Positions 8,801 to 17,931 are shown, counted from the first letter of the stretch. The stretch is DNA of 64,000 nt from Sulfitobacter delicatus (GCF_900102535.1 NZ_FNBP01000011.1:1-64000); one strand, 5' to 3'. Numbers and translations are program-made. Notes: generated by a model not told the origin, from the sequence alone.

Positions 8801-9235
8801 ATGCAAGTTCACGAAATCATGACCAGCAATCCAACATGTTGTAGTACCGACACTACGATTCAGGAGGCCGCAAAGCTGATGGATGAAAAGTCGGTCGGCG
8901 CGATTCCCGTGATCAATGACGCCGGTGAGCCGGTCGGCATCATTACGGACCGCGACATCTGCTGTGGTGCCGTCGCAGAGGGAAAGGCAGCCGACACGCC
9001 GGTTTCTGACGTCATGTCGGATGACCTCCTGACAGTCTCACCTGATGAGGACGTTAAAAGCTGTTGCAGCAAGATGGAAGAAAAACAGGTGCGCCGCAGC
9101 GTGGTTACAGACGAAAGCGGCAAATGCTGTGGGATCGTGGCTCAAGCGGACGTGGCACGGGAAGCCGACGGCGCGGAAACAGCCGAATTGGTGCAGGAAG
9201 TGTCGCAGCCAGAGAAGAGTTCTGGCTGCTGCTGA
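8801..9235 (+). CDS. Cysteine-rich protein with two CBS domains
   Basis: This 144-residue protein is made of two CBS repeats (MQVHEIMTSNP...IITDRDI and VSDVMSDDL...GIVAQADV) with the usual glycine and aspartate positions for adenine-nucleotide binding. It carries about eight cysteines, several as adjacent pairs (TCCS, ICCG, SCCS, KCCG), and ends in GCC. That is unusual for a CBS protein and suggests metal or redox binding. A good ribosome site (AAGGAG) precedes the ATG at 8801. It sits between two metal transporters behind a MerR-type promoter. I infer a metal-responsive sensor or buffer; a partner cannot be seen. Confidence 0.85.
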   Translation: MQVHEIMTSNPTCCSTDTTIQEAAKLMDEKSVGAIPVINDAGEPVGIITDRDICCGAVAEGKAADTPVSDVMSDDLLTVSPDEDVKSCCSKMEEKQVRRSVVTDESGKCCGIVAQADVAREADGAETAELVQEVSQPEKSSGCC

Positions 9236-9312
9236 CCCAATGGCGCATGGGATCCCGAGTGACCGAACTTGTTGCGAATAAGTCCGGTCTGGCTGCACAT
9301 GTTGAAAGGAAG

Positions 9313-9341
9313 TCAAAACGCGGCGCTTGACCGCGTTTTGA
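9313..9341 (+). terminator. Intrinsic terminator after the CBS gene
   Basis: A perfect 11-bp inverted repeat, TCAAAACGCGG and CCGCGTTTTGA, has a 7-nt loop and a T-rich second arm. It separates the CBS gene from the transporter that begins at 9369. Confidence 0.75.
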
Positions 9342-9368
9342 TCTGCCGAACAGATAGGAAATTGCCTG

Positions 9369-10322
9369 ATGGCCCACGATCACGCCCATATCGACCCCGA
9401 GTCCGGCGACCGTCGAGTCTCCATCTCCATCTGGGCCAACGGTCTTCTGACCGTCGCGCAGATTGTCGGCGGCATCCTATCCGGCAGCCTCGCACTGATC
9501 GCGGATGCTCTGCACAATTTCTCGGATATGGCATCGTTGGTGATCGCCTTTGCCGCTCGGAAAATCGCGCGGCGGCCTGCGGACGCGCGCATGACCTTCG
9601 GCTATGGGCGGATAGAAATTGTCGCAGCGCTCATCAACTACACGACCCTTATCCTGATCGGCTTCTACCTGATCTACGAGGGTGGCATGCGCATGATCGA
9701 CCCGCCCGAGGTACAGGGTTGGACGGTGGTGATCCTAGGCGGTGTGGCACTAGTCGTCGACACGTTGACGGCGGTGCTCACCTATTCGATGCAGAAGGGC
9801 AGTGCGAACATCCGTGCGCTCTTCCTGCACAACCTATCGGACGCTTTGGCCTCTGTCGCGGTCATCATCGGCGGCTCGCTTATCCTACTCTACGACATGC
9901 GATGGGTTGACCCGGCGATCACCATCGGCATCGCTCTCTACATCCTTTACCTCGCCTTCACCGAGATCGGCGGTCCGATTCGGACGCTGATGCTCGGCAG
10001 TCCGCCGGACATCGATAATGAAGCCGTCGTTGAGGCGATGCGGCGTGTGGATGGCGTGGCGGAAGTTCATCACGTGCATCTGTGGCAGATGCAGGAGCAC
10101 GAAGCGGCTTTGGACTGCCACGTCGTGCTGACAGCGGACGGCTGGCGTCAAATCGAAAAAATCAAGACGGCAATCAAGGACCGTCTGAAGGACGATTTTA
10201 GCATCGGTCATTCGAGTTTGGAATTTGAGCACGAAGACCGAGCCCATGAGAACGCCGACCTTTACGGTCACGGCAAGCCGGAAGAAGACGAGAAAAACCA
10301 TGTTAACCAAGACACTGGCTGA
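9369..10322 (+). CDS. Cation diffusion facilitator (CzcD/ZitB-like) metal exporter
   Basis: This 317-residue protein is a full-length CDF exporter. It has a His-rich start (MAHDHAHIDP), six membrane helices with the paired sites HNFSD (helix II) and HNLSD (helix V), then a cytoplasmic domain with the typical HHVHLW and DCHVVL motifs. These residues match the zinc/cadmium/cobalt-type sites of the family. It expels divalent metal ions in exchange for protons. It follows the CBS terminator, so it probably has its own weak promoter at about 9342-9368. Its end overlaps the short gene at 10300. Confidence 0.9.
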   Translation: MAHDHAHIDPESGDRRVSISIWANGLLTVAQIVGGILSGSLALIADALHNFSDMASLVIAFAARKIARRPADARMTFGYGRIEIVAALINYTTLILIGFYLIYEGGMRMIDPPEVQGWTVVILGGVALVVDTLTAVLTYSMQKGSANIRALFLHNLSDALASVAVIIGGSLILLYDMRWVDPAITIGIALYILYLAFTEIGGPIRTLMLGSPPDIDNEAVVEAMRRVDGVAEVHHVHLWQMQEHEAALDCHVVLTADGWRQIEKIKTAIKDRLKDDFSIGHSSLEFEHEDRAHENADLYGHGKPEEDEKNHVNQDTG

Positions 10323-10503
10323 TCATGACGAGATGATTGCCCTTGTCGGCGAAGGCAAGCTGAGCGAAAGCGATCTGAAACGGATGCACGTCCTGCTTCA
10401 GCAGCGTCTGCAAGAGACAAGCAAGCTAGGGCCGAGACCTCAATCTCACGAGGTTCGAAGCCGGCGCATAGTCGCGTTTGGCTCTGTGAATCTGGCCTAC
10501 TAG
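10300..10503 (+). CDS. Small unknown protein after the CDF exporter
   Basis: A 67-residue open frame starts at an ATG inside the end of the exporter gene. It encodes a charged, probably helical protein (DEMIALVGEGKLSESDLKRMHVLLQQRL). No family is recognised and the ribosome site is weak. It may be a real coupled gene, because the overlapping start is the type seen in operons, but chance cannot be excluded. Confidence 0.4.
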   Translation: MLTKTLADHDEMIALVGEGKLSESDLKRMHVLLQQRLQETSKLGPRPQSHEVRSRRIVAFGSVNLAY

Positions 10504-10624
10504 GTCAGATAAGAAGATGGTTCCGCGGAGAGGGGTGAGCTTAGCCGGAGCCAATCAATCGGCAAGCTGGATCGTGATCTAGTCCTCCCGCTTCTAAGAA
10601 CGATTAAGAGGAGGAAGACCTTAA

Positions 10625-11023
10625 ATGGACCCAAAGTTTTCGAAATCCGACGCTACGTGGGGATATATCCTTTCCGCCCAAGGTAGGCCGTCCGCCAAAC
10701 GACAGCGACAAGAAATTTCGCTGCATGGGGTAATTGAACAGGTTAGGTGTGACCAGTTTGAAGGGCAAACTACGCGTCCTCGAAAGCATCTCATCCAACG
10801 AGAGCAACTGCTGCTGTCGGTAAATCAAGGGGATAAGGTCGTTGTGACGGTACCAGAATGCTTGGGATTGTCAGAACGTGACGTGAACTGGTTCTTGACA
10901 GAACTCGCCATTCGCGGCGTGCTTCTGTTGGTCCATTCCGGAACGATTGTTGTTGATCCGGGTGGATCGACAAGGGACTTAGCTGCTGCAGCTGGCCGAT
11001 TTCACAGCAAACTGCGGGCATGA
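10625..11023 (+). CDS. Degenerate serine-recombinase-like N-terminal domain
   Basis: This 132-residue protein has a strong ribosome site (AGAGGAGG) before its ATG. Its layout follows the resolvase catalytic domain: GYILSAQGRPSAKRQRQEI in place of GYARVSTDDQ...RQ, then GDKVVVT, LGLSERD in place of LGRSxRD, and ELAIRGVLLLVHSG in place of ELxxRGV. The arginine of the GYARVS motif and that of LGRS are replaced, and there is no C-terminal DNA-binding domain, so recombinase activity is unlikely. The similarity is by eye and moderate. It could be a repurposed regulator or a remnant kept under selection. Confidence 0.5.
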   Translation: MDPKFSKSDATWGYILSAQGRPSAKRQRQEISLHGVIEQVRCDQFEGQTTRPRKHLIQREQLLLSVNQGDKVVVTVPECLGLSERDVNWFLTELAIRGVLLLVHSGTIVVDPGGSTRDLAAAAGRFHSKLRA

Positions 11024-11134
11024 CACTGGAACGCGGAGAAACCGCTCAACAGCAATTTCCGCCAGCTTGAGATCCCTCCAGTCGGCGGAGGGTCCAGAAT
11101 AAGCGCTAAATATTCAGTGCAATAAAAGATACTT

Positions 11135-11804
11135 ATGGACATCACTGATCAAACGCTGCTGCTTGCATTTGGCCTCGGCTTGCTCGGTTTTGTCGAACCC
11201 TGCACAATCGGTGCCCATATGCTGTTTCTGGGAAGTCAGAGGACCCGACCGATGGGTCAGCGGCTCAGCGCAGCGTTAATCTTTCTTTTGGCAAGGCTCG
11301 CCGTCATGGGCGGGTTTGGCGGTATGATCGTTGTGCTTGGTCAGCGCCTTATCGGGTTGCAGACAGGCGCATGGCTCATTTTCGGTGCGATCTATCTTGG
11401 CCTTGGGGTAACGATCCTTGCGGGTTGGGACAAACCAATGCGTCACCGCATCGGGGTCGCGCCGGATCGCTGGAAAATGGCCTCAAGCCCGATGCTTCAA
11501 GGGCTGGCGTTCGGACTGAACATACCAGCTTGTGCTGCGCCGATCCTTTTTGGACTTATGGGCACGGCAACAGCGATTGGATCAGCCAGTATGGGTTTTT
11601 TTGATGATGGCAGTCTTCGCTCTTGCGCTGTCGCTCCCGTTGATCCCGCTCTCCGTTATCCCTGGTCTTGCACGCCCCCTCGACCGGGTTGCCGTATGGC
11701 TGCGGCCTCGACGCTGGTTGCTGGGCGTGATCTTTGTTGGCCTCGGTATCTGGTCGATATGGTTTGGATTGTTTGTTGAGCCTGTGGATTGGAGTGGGAC
11801 ATGA
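11135..11804 (+). pseudogene. CcdA-like membrane thiol-redox protein with a frameshift
   Basis: The first part (11135 to about 11600) encodes a CcdA/DsbD-type membrane protein with the FVEPCTIGAHMLFLG motif and several transmembrane helices. The same protein continues in another frame from about 11600 to 11804 (MMAVFALALSLPLIPL... ending FVEPVDWSG). The switch falls at a run of seven T residues at about 11596-11602. The likely explanation is a one-base indel by mutation or sequencing error; programmed slippage is less likely. Intact proteins of this family pass electrons across the membrane to periplasmic cytochrome c maturation or thiol partners, which would fit the cytochrome genes nearby. 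Confidence 0.65.
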
Positions 11805-12556
11805 CCCCCCGCCGCCGCTTCTGGCATGTGGCAGGCGCAGGCACTGCATTCCAGGCTGGTTCGGCTGCGGTGGACAGTGGAACAGTCATGTCTGCGCTGG
11901 TCTTTCAGTTGACAGGCAGCACTATCGCCGCAGGCGCAGTTTCCACAATTCTGCGGCTCGGTTGGCTTCTGCCCCAACTTTTCGTCGGCTATCTCGCCGG
12001 TCGCGGTGCGTCCTCAATGCCATTCTACATCGTGGGCGCGTTCGGAAGGACCGCTGCTATTGCTCTGCTCGCAATCGTTCTGTGGACCGGCGCGGTCGCT
12101 GGTTGGAGTGATGCCGCGCTTGGTGCTGCGACCCTTGGGCTTTGGGTTCTCTACGCTTTCCTTAGCGGGATCGTGGGCGTTCCTTACAATGACATTGTTG
12201 CGCGGTCCGTTTCGTCGGAACGCCGGAGCCGGATGCTCTCGGTCCGTTTTTTCGGCGGCGGCCTCGTAGCACTTCTTATAGCTGTGGTGGCGGACAGGCT
12301 TCTGCGAACGCTTGATTTTCCGATTTCCTATGCTGCGGTGCTTGGGATTGCAGCGCTCCTGATGTTGCTCTCGTCCCTCATTTTCACTGCAATGGGAGAG
12401 CCTGAGCAGAAAGCACCTTCAAAAGCGGCCACAAGCTTCATGGCCTATTTGCGCGAAGGTGTAATGACGTTCCGGGACGATCCGGTGTTCCGCCGTTTCG
12501 TCTTTGCGCAATGGTGCGGAGGCGCTGTTCTCATAGCCGCTCTGTGGCTGATTTAG
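11801..12556 (+). pseudogene. MFS transporter, 3' end lost at an insertion sequence
   Basis: The reading frame opens with MTPRRRFWHVAGAG at 11801, overlapping the CcdA-like frame, and encodes six to seven hydrophobic helices of a major facilitator transporter. A loop with SSERRSRMLSVRFFGGG resembles the conserved MFS motif A region. It stops at ALWLI after 251 residues, exactly where the IS1182-type element begins. No matching 3' half is present on the far side of the element, so a deletion accompanied or followed the insertion. Substrate unknown. Confidence 0.75.
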
Positions 12557-14110
12557 CGTTTTAGGCAGAAATTTTTGGGGTAAACGGGACCCCTTACGCC
12601 TTCATCGCTGCGATCATTGCTGGAATGCCCATGATGTTCATGACGCGGGTCATATTGTAGGCGTGGACATGCAGCGCCATCTCGGTGGCGACGTTTTTTA
12701 GCCGCCGCATTTTGAAGTGGGTGGCCCCCATCCATAATTTGATCGTGCCGTAGGGATGCTCAACGGTCATACTGCGAACAGCCAGTTGGGTTGGGTCTCC
12801 ATCCAGCCGTTCCTGGACCCGCTCAAGCACACCCTCTTTCTCCCATCGACGCACGCGCCGCTCTTTTGAGGTCGTGCATTTGTCTTTGATGACACAGTCG
12901 GCGCAGGCTCTCGACCAATACGATCTAATGGCTTTGCCGTCTTGCTGGCCGGTAAATCTGTACGTTAGGTTCTCACCCGCCGGGCAGATATACACATCCT
13001 TTTCGCTGTCATAGGCGAAGTCAGCCTTGTCAAACTGACCGCGTGCAGCGGCGTTTGATGTCATGGGTTTGGGAACGACAACTGAGATACCCGCGTCTTC
13101 GCTCGCAACGATTTCCTCGCTTTTATAGTAACCCTTGTCTGCGATTGCTGTGAGCTGACCTGTCGTCATGACATCTTTTGCTGCCGCAGCCATCATCGAC
13201 AAGGCATCCCGGTCAAACCCAAGCATTGTTACCTCGTGCGCGACGATCAGATGATGATCTGCTTCAACGACCGTTTGGACATTGTAGCCAACAATACGCG
13301 GCATGCGTGCTGTGGTCGCCATCGAGCGCGCATCAGGATCACTCAACGAGACCTGCGTCTCGCCCGTCTGATCCATGCGCTGCTCGATTGATCTGTAGCG
13401 CACCGCCTCCTTTTGCAGGTGGTCCAGCTTTCTCAAAGTGCGTTCCATGCGGGCCTCTGGCAGCACCGTGCCGGTTTGCTCCAACACTTCATCCGCACGA
13501 TCCAACTCACCCAAATAGCGCTCAATTGCCTTGTCAATCTTGCCCAGCTTCTGGCGCAGCTTACCACGTGTGTAGTTCTTGGCTTTGGCATTCACAGCCT
13601 TGAATCGGCTGCCATCAATCGCAACCACATCCCCATCGAGCAAGTTCATGTTGCGGCATAGCGCGACAAACTGCTGGCACACCTTCCGGATCGCGGAACC
13701 GTTATCTTTCCGAAAGTCGGCAATCGTCTTGAAGTCCGGCTTTAACCGACCCGTCAGCCAGATGAGCTCCAGGTTGCGGCCACACTCGCGCTCCAACCGT
13801 CGCGACGACTGCGCTTGATTAAGGTATCCGTAGAGATAAATCCGCAGCATCAACCCCGGGTGATAACCCGGCCGACCCGTGGCAGCAGCCTGCGTGTTGA
13901 AGCCAAGCGTCGCCAAATCAAGCAGGTCTGCAAAGGCATCAATCGCACGAACAGGGCTGTTCTCATCAACATAATCGTCCAGACATTAGGGCAGCAACAT
14001 CGTCTGCTGACGGTTTTGACCCTCGATAAACTGCGTCATCATCAACCTCCGTACCGAATAGGGAAATTATACCATCAGTCCGCTCAAAATGGGGGAGTTT
14101 TCACACAGCC
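12546..14110 (-). mobile_element. IS1182-type insertion sequence
   Basis: An element of about 1.57 kb interrupts the MFS gene. Only a 5-bp match, GGCTG at 12546 and its complement CAGCC ending at 14110, is seen at the two ends, so the boundaries are approximate. No clear target duplication is visible. Its single gene is the transposase described separately. Confidence 0.65.
12594..14042 (-). pseudogene. IS1182-family DDE transposase with an early stop codon
   Basis: The protein is a typical IS1182 transposase: an N-terminal region (ATLGFNTQAAATGRPGYHPGLMLRIYLYGYL), a DDE core with DGSRFKAVNAK and IADKGYYKSEEI, a cysteine-containing segment (YICPAGENL, CADCVIKDKCTTS) and a C-terminal TVEHPYGTIKLWMGATHF. 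The family's usual start fits the ATG at 14042 after a GGAGG site. However, an in-frame TAA at 13988-13986 interrupts it about 18 codons in, after MLLP and before CLDDYVDENSPVRA. The rest is open to 12594. The element may therefore be inactive unless an internal start or readthrough is used. Confidence 0.8.
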
Positions 14111-14154
14111 TCTCCGCTTAGCGGACCAACACAATATGCGGACACCCCCAAATA

Positions 14155-14180
14155 GAAGGCGGGCTCGAAAGCCCGCCTTC
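14155..14180 (-). terminator. Terminator of the Fe(III)-binding protein gene
   Basis: A perfect 11-bp stem, GAAGGCGGGCT and AGCCCGCCTTC, has a four-base loop and lies 22 bp beyond the stop codon at 14202. Reading leftwards it runs into a short T-containing tract. Confidence 0.75.
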
Positions 14181-14201
14181 TGCGTTACTTGATGTGAAAT
14201 C

Positions 14202-15218
14202 TTATTCCCAGCCGACCGAGTTGAAGATCTTCTGCGCGGTGCCGATGTTCTCGGCCACGTCCGACAGGTTCACTTCATCGGCTTTGAACTCACCCAACTG
14301 CTTGACGCTGTCGGCCAGTTCCACGCCTTCCACGGTGGGGAATTCATCGTTGCCCGCCGAGAAATAGACCTGCGCCTGATCAGAGGCGAGATACTCAAGG
14401 AATTTCACCGCGTTCTCACGGTTCGGGGCGTTCTTGGCCACGCCGCCGCCCGAGAGGTTCATATGCGTGCCGTTGCCTTCTTGGTCCGGCCAGATCAGGC
14501 CGATCTTGCCGATATCGGCGCTCACGCCGTCGACGTCGGTGCGGATCGCGCGGGCGAAGTAGTAGCTGTTGGACACAGCGATGTCGCACTCACCCGAAAC
14601 GATGCCGCGCAGCTGGTCGGTGTCGCCGCCTTGGGGTGCGCGCGCCATGTTGTCGACCACGCCCTGTGCCCAGTCGGTCGCGGCTTCTTCGCCCTCATGG
14701 GTCACGATGGAGGCCAGCAGCGTCTGGTTGTAGGTGTTGGTCGAGGACCGGATGCAGACCTGACCTTTGTAGGCCGGATCGGCGAGGTCCATGTAGGTCG
14801 CTGGCGGATTGTCCATCGTCTCTTTGTTGTAGAAGATGATCCGCGCGCGTTGGGACAGACCGAACCACTGGTTGTCGTCGTCCTGCAGGTTGCCGGGGAT
14901 GCGCTCTTCGAGCGTGTCGCTCTCGACCGCTTGCAGCAGGTCCATGTCTTTGGCGCGCTTGAGGCGGCTGGTGTCCGCGGTAAGCAGGACGTCGGCGGGG
15001 GAGTTCGCGCCTTCGGCTTCCATACGGGCCAGCAGTTCGTCGGCTTTGCCTTCGATGCGGTTGATGGTGATGCCGGTTGCTTCGGTAAAGTCGGAGTAGA
15101 GCCGCTCATCGGTGTCATAGTGACGCGAAGAGTAGAGGTTCAACTCGCCATCGGCCAGCGCGGGTAGTGCCAGCGCCATCAGCGCGGCGGCGGCAGTCGA
15201 TGTTTTGCATAAGGTCAT
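14202..15218 (-). CDS. Periplasmic Fe(III)-binding protein of an ABC importer (FutA/FbpA-like)
   Basis: This protein of about 338 residues has a Sec signal peptide (MTLCKTSTAAAALMALALPALA, about 22 residues). It is a solute-binding protein with the FutA/Idi/FbpA signature: ELNLYSSRHYDTDE at the start of the mature protein, RARIIFYNKETM, a GSGECDIAVSNSYYFAR-like tyrosine pair and NLSGGGVAKNAPN. The adjacent tyrosines are known Fe(III) ligands in this family. It would deliver ferric iron to an inner-membrane importer, but no permease or ATPase gene is next to it. The ATG at 15218 follows an AGGA ribosome site. It has its own terminator. Confidence 0.9.
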   Translation of the reverse strand: MTLCKTSTAAAALMALALPALADGELNLYSSRHYDTDERLYSDFTEATGITINRIEGKADELLARMEAEGANSPADVLLTADTSRLKRAKDMDLLQAVESDTLEERIPGNLQDDDNQWFGLSQRARIIFYNKETMDNPPATYMDLADPAYKGQVCIRSSTNTYNQTLLASIVTHEGEEAATDWAQGVVDNMARAPQGGDTDQLRGIVSGECDIAVSNSYYFARAIRTDVDGVSADIGKIGLIWPDQEGNGTHMNLSGGGVAKNAPNRENAVKFLEYLASDQAQVYFSAGNDEFPTVEGVELADSVKQLGEFKADEVNLSDVAENIGTAQKIFNSVGWE

Positions 15219-15499
15219 ATCAGGGTCCTGTTCCATTTGGGATAACTTGACTGAAATAGTAAGAAACAGATTTCAAACGTCACTGCAACCAATTCCGATA
15301 AAATCGGTCAGAAGGCCCGGCACCATTTCCCGACGCAGACCATCAGCCATTGAGCGCACCGAGAGGCCGGGCGATGAGGGCGGAACAAACATCTCGACTT
15401 GTCTGGCTGCGCAATAGGACACTCCGTGGCTGCCTCAAACGTAAGACTTCAAAAATTGCGTCGGAGGGCCGAGCGCTAAAGCGAAAGAAGTCACTGGGG
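15219..15499. other. Upstream region of the iron-binding protein gene
   Basis: This stretch of about 280 bp contains the likely promoter of the ferric-iron-binding gene (AT-rich around 15240-15310) and then sequence without a supported gene up to the IS5 fragment. No confident iron-regulator box was identified by eye. Confidence 0.35.
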
Positions 15500-15804
15500 G
15501 GGTTGTCATTTCGAGGCCAGCGAAGCTGCGCATTGCTGTGACGTCATAGAGCGTGTCCTCGGCCATCGGATCGTTCAGGGCATACCGATTCTGGAGGAAG
15601 TAGATGCGCAGCATCATTTCCAACGGATTCGGTGAACGCCCGCCTTTCGATCCGGTCTTCGGATAGTGCGGTGTGATTAACCCCATCAGCCGCCCCCGGG
15701 GTACTACTGCGTCCATCTCGGACAGGGACACCTCCCGCCCGCGTTTGCTTCTTCTTCATCGCATCGCGAAGGCCGTGAAATGCAGGTTGCTTCAGCATCA
15801 GCAA
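15500..15804 (-). pseudogene. 5' fragment of an IS5-family transposase
   Basis: The minus strand encodes the start of an IS5-type transposase in two frames: FHGLRDAMKKKQT, then EMDAVVPRGRLMGLITPHYP and LEMMLRIYFLQNRYALNDPMAEDTLYD. The frame changes at about 15735-15742, where an extra CGGG tetranucleotide looks like a 4-bp duplication. Homology ends after MRSFAGLEM near 15500, so the 3' part, including the DDE core, is gone. It is a dead remnant. Confidence 0.75.
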
Positions 15805-16008
15805 GGTTCCTTGCAGGGGATGCCAAAGTTAACAAGTTCACGTTGGAAAAGGGAGGTTTTTCAGATTTCCCTCAAGATAGTTTGACTTTCGAGTAAGACT
15901 TCGAAGGTTCTACATTTTGATGCCTCTTCGGGTCTAAATTACCTGCGCTCTCCAGCATAGAAATTGCCAGAGAGGCTCAAGAAAATCGCCATATCTTGGG
16001 TCCTGCCC

Positions 16009-16494
16009 TTACTTTGCCTCGTCTGCGGAGTCCGCATTGATTTGGCCAAATCCGGCGGCGCCAATCGTTTCGTAGAGGTGGAGCTGGGTTTCGAGGAAGT
16101 CGATATGTCCTTCCTCATCAGAAATAAGGTCTTCGAATAGATTCTTGCTGACGTAATCGCCAACCTTCTCGCAATGCTCCCGGGCCTCAATATAAAGAGT
16201 CCGCGCATCGTGCTCCCCTGAAAGATCGGCCTCCAAGGTCTCTTTCAAGTTCTGACCAATGCGCAGCGGATCAAGCTTTTGCAGGTTTGGGTGTCCTTCC
16301 AGAAAAATGATCCGTTCGATCAGCCTGTCGGCGTGGTTCATTTCTTCAATGCTTTCCTCCCGGGACTTAGCTGCGATTTTGCCGAACCCCCAATCCTCCT
16401 GGAGCCTGTAGTGCAGCCAATACTGACTGACGGCGGTGAGTTCACTCCGCAGCGCGTTGTTGAGGTACTCTATGACTTTGGTGTCGCCCTTCAT
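16009..16494 (-). CDS. bfr: Bacterioferritin
   Basis: This 161-residue protein is a standard-length bacterioferritin. The four-helix bundle has diiron ligands in [25 protein letters not shown] and [13 protein letters not shown], and the haem-ligating methionine falls in EEMNHADRL. It stores iron as a mineral core in a 24-mer and detoxifies Fe(II). The ATG at 16494 begins the canonical [12 protein letters not shown]. The gene overlaps the 3' end of bfd in another frame, so the two are co-transcribed. Confidence 0.95.
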   Translation of the reverse strand: MKGDTKVIEYLNNALRSELTAVSQYWLHYRLQEDWGFGKIAAKSREESIEEMNHADRLIERIIFLEGHPNLQKLDPLRIGQNLKETLEADLSGEHDARTLYIEAREHCEKVGDYVSKNLFEDLISDEEGHIDFLETQLHLYETIGAAGFGQINADSADEAK

Positions 16495-16735
16495 CCGCTT
16501 TCCCCTGAGTTGTAGCGCGCTGTAGGCCGCGCAGTTGCATGGGTACTTCCATAGTATCGCAACTTGCCAACGTGGCAATGAAAAGTGGCAGACAGCCGCC
16601 ACAATCGGGTCGCTTCCCCAAAGCGCGGTAGACTTTGCCCGGCGTAATGAGTGTCTGAGCATCTGCGGCGCGCATCCAGTCGACAGCCGCATGGATTTCA
16701 TGGTCGGTGATGCCCGTACAATGGCAAATAATCAT
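16442..16735 (-). CDS. bfd: Bacterioferritin-associated ferredoxin
   Basis: This 97-residue protein has the BFD-like [2Fe-2S] motif: CHC near the N-terminus ([11 protein letters not shown]) and CGGC later ([12 protein letters not shown]). Bfd donates electrons to bacterioferritin so that stored Fe(III) is released as Fe(II). The C-terminal tail ([18 protein letters not shown]...) extends 53 bp into bfr. The ATG at 16735 begins the usual MIICHC. With the Fe(III)-binding protein at 14.2 kb this forms a small iron-handling patch, although IS debris lies between them. Confidence 0.9.
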   Translation of the reverse strand: MIICHCTGITDHEIHAAVDWMRAADAQTLITPGKVYRALGKRPDCGGCLPLFIATLASCDTMEVPMQLRGLQRATTQGKADEGRHQSHRVPQQRAAE

Positions 16736-16950
16736 TGGAAACCGCCATAATACGTCGCGTTAGCGGCCATATGTGCCCGGTTTGTCTCTGTTCGGTTATT
16801 CGGCCTAGGTTCAAGTTTATCTACCTGCCACCCGGCGACGCTCAGATCATTCCTTTCGCGGACGAACTTAACAGCAGATGCGGGAAGGTTGGTTTGCGCG
16901 GTGGTGGCGGGAACCGCCATGCGTGTGGGTTTCAACGGGTAGAACCTCTT

Positions 16951-17460
16951 TCAGTGCCTATAGCTAGTTTGTTGAACCTTGGACGTTCCTGGGAGGCCTG
17001 CGTTGCGCGCCAGGCGAAGGAAGGCTTGCCCCAGTGGCAGCGCCACCTGAACGGCGACCCATGCCGCAGCACCTGTCATCAGAGTGCTCGCAAAAAGGAG
17101 CGCGTCCTCGCGGTCCTGACTGGCGGCCGCCGCAATCATATTGGCGAAGGCGCTCTCGTCGCCCCCAAAGCACTCGCAGCCAAGGCTATGACGCATGACT
17201 GGCCTACGTGCCCCGCTAAGGAGCATCTGCATCAGAGCATCCCAGTCTTCGGCGGCTTTCTTTCCTTCACGCTCGCCCAATACAAAGGTGAAATCCCGTC
17301 CGATCATTTCTCGGTCAGCCCTGCCTTTGCACCAAGCGCGCAGATAGACGATCGCCGCCAATTCGATGGAAGGCAGTTCCTGCAAAAGGCCGATTGGAGC
17401 CGCGCCGCGCTGCGTCCCAGAGGTTGGAGCGATCTCCGGTAATTCAGAGCGCAACTTCAT
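16951..17460 (-). CDS. Unknown protein, coupled to the small gene upstream
   Basis: This 169-residue protein matches no family I can name. An acidic and helical first half (IELAAIVYLRAWCKG..., EDWDALMQMLLSG) is followed by a hydrophobic segment at about residues 128-150 (LMTGAAAWVAVQVALPLGQAFL) that could be a membrane helix. The start overlaps the stop of the gene at 17457-17615 as ATGA, so the pair is translationally coupled. Confidence 0.6.
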   Translation of the reverse strand: MKLRSELPEIAPTSGTQRGAAPIGLLQELPSIELAAIVYLRAWCKGRADREMIGRDFTFVLGEREGKKAAEDWDALMQMLLSGARRPVMRHSLGCECFGGDESAFANMIAAAASQDREDALLFASTLMTGAAAWVAVQVALPLGQAFLRLARNAGLPGTSKVQQTSYRH

Positions 17461-17615
17461 TTGGTCGACTTGAACTTGCTCACGCGGGTAATGCGCAGAG
17501 TGTAGACCTGACCCTCGTCCACGATCCCACCTTCCTTCAGAGCACTGACATTGTAGGCCGGTAATTGCGAGGTGTCAGCGAGGACTATTTTGTATAAGGT
17601 TTTTGGTGCAGTCAT
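17457..17615 (-). CDS. 52-residue unknown protein
   Basis: A short gene, MTAPKTLYKIVLADTS... to SKFKSTK, begins at the ATG at 17615 and ends in an ATGA overlap with the next gene. It is basic at the C-terminus and could form a small beta fold (GQVYTLRITRVSKF). The overlap supports it being real; function unknown. Confidence 0.55.
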   Translation of the reverse strand: MTAPKTLYKIVLADTSQLPAYNVSALKEGGIVDEGQVYTLRITRVSKFKSTK

Positions 17616-17931
17616 GGTGTGCCCTTGATACGATCCAGAAGATATTCCAGCGGGAGGTCGCTCGGGAAAATTCCATCCATGGCAAGTTTGACGAGTTCGC
17701 AACGATAAAGACGAGGCTCGCGGTCTTGCTTGCCAACTCTCTTAGCATGGCGAAAAGACCCGAGAATGCCGTTCGGAATACTGAATAAAAACATCAATGT
17801 GCCTCTCAGGATTTTTAGAATCAGACCTGTCTGACAGGTGCCTAGAGCACCTCTAGAGAAGCTGACTGAAAGCATCAGGTAAGTCAATTGGGGATGGCTG
17901 ACTGAATTACTAAGGTATAACAGTTGCAATC
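17616..17931. other. Intergenic stretch without a supported gene
   Basis: About 315 bp with several short open frames on both strands but no ribosome site plus coding pattern that convinces. An inverted repeat CTAGAGCACCTCTAG occurs near 17842-17856. It may contain the promoter of the leftward pair at 17457. Confidence 0.3.

Noticed and set aside
14463-15167. 234-codon open frame on the + strand
   Set aside because: Antisense to the ferric-iron-binding protein gene; composition is typical of a GC-rich shadow frame.
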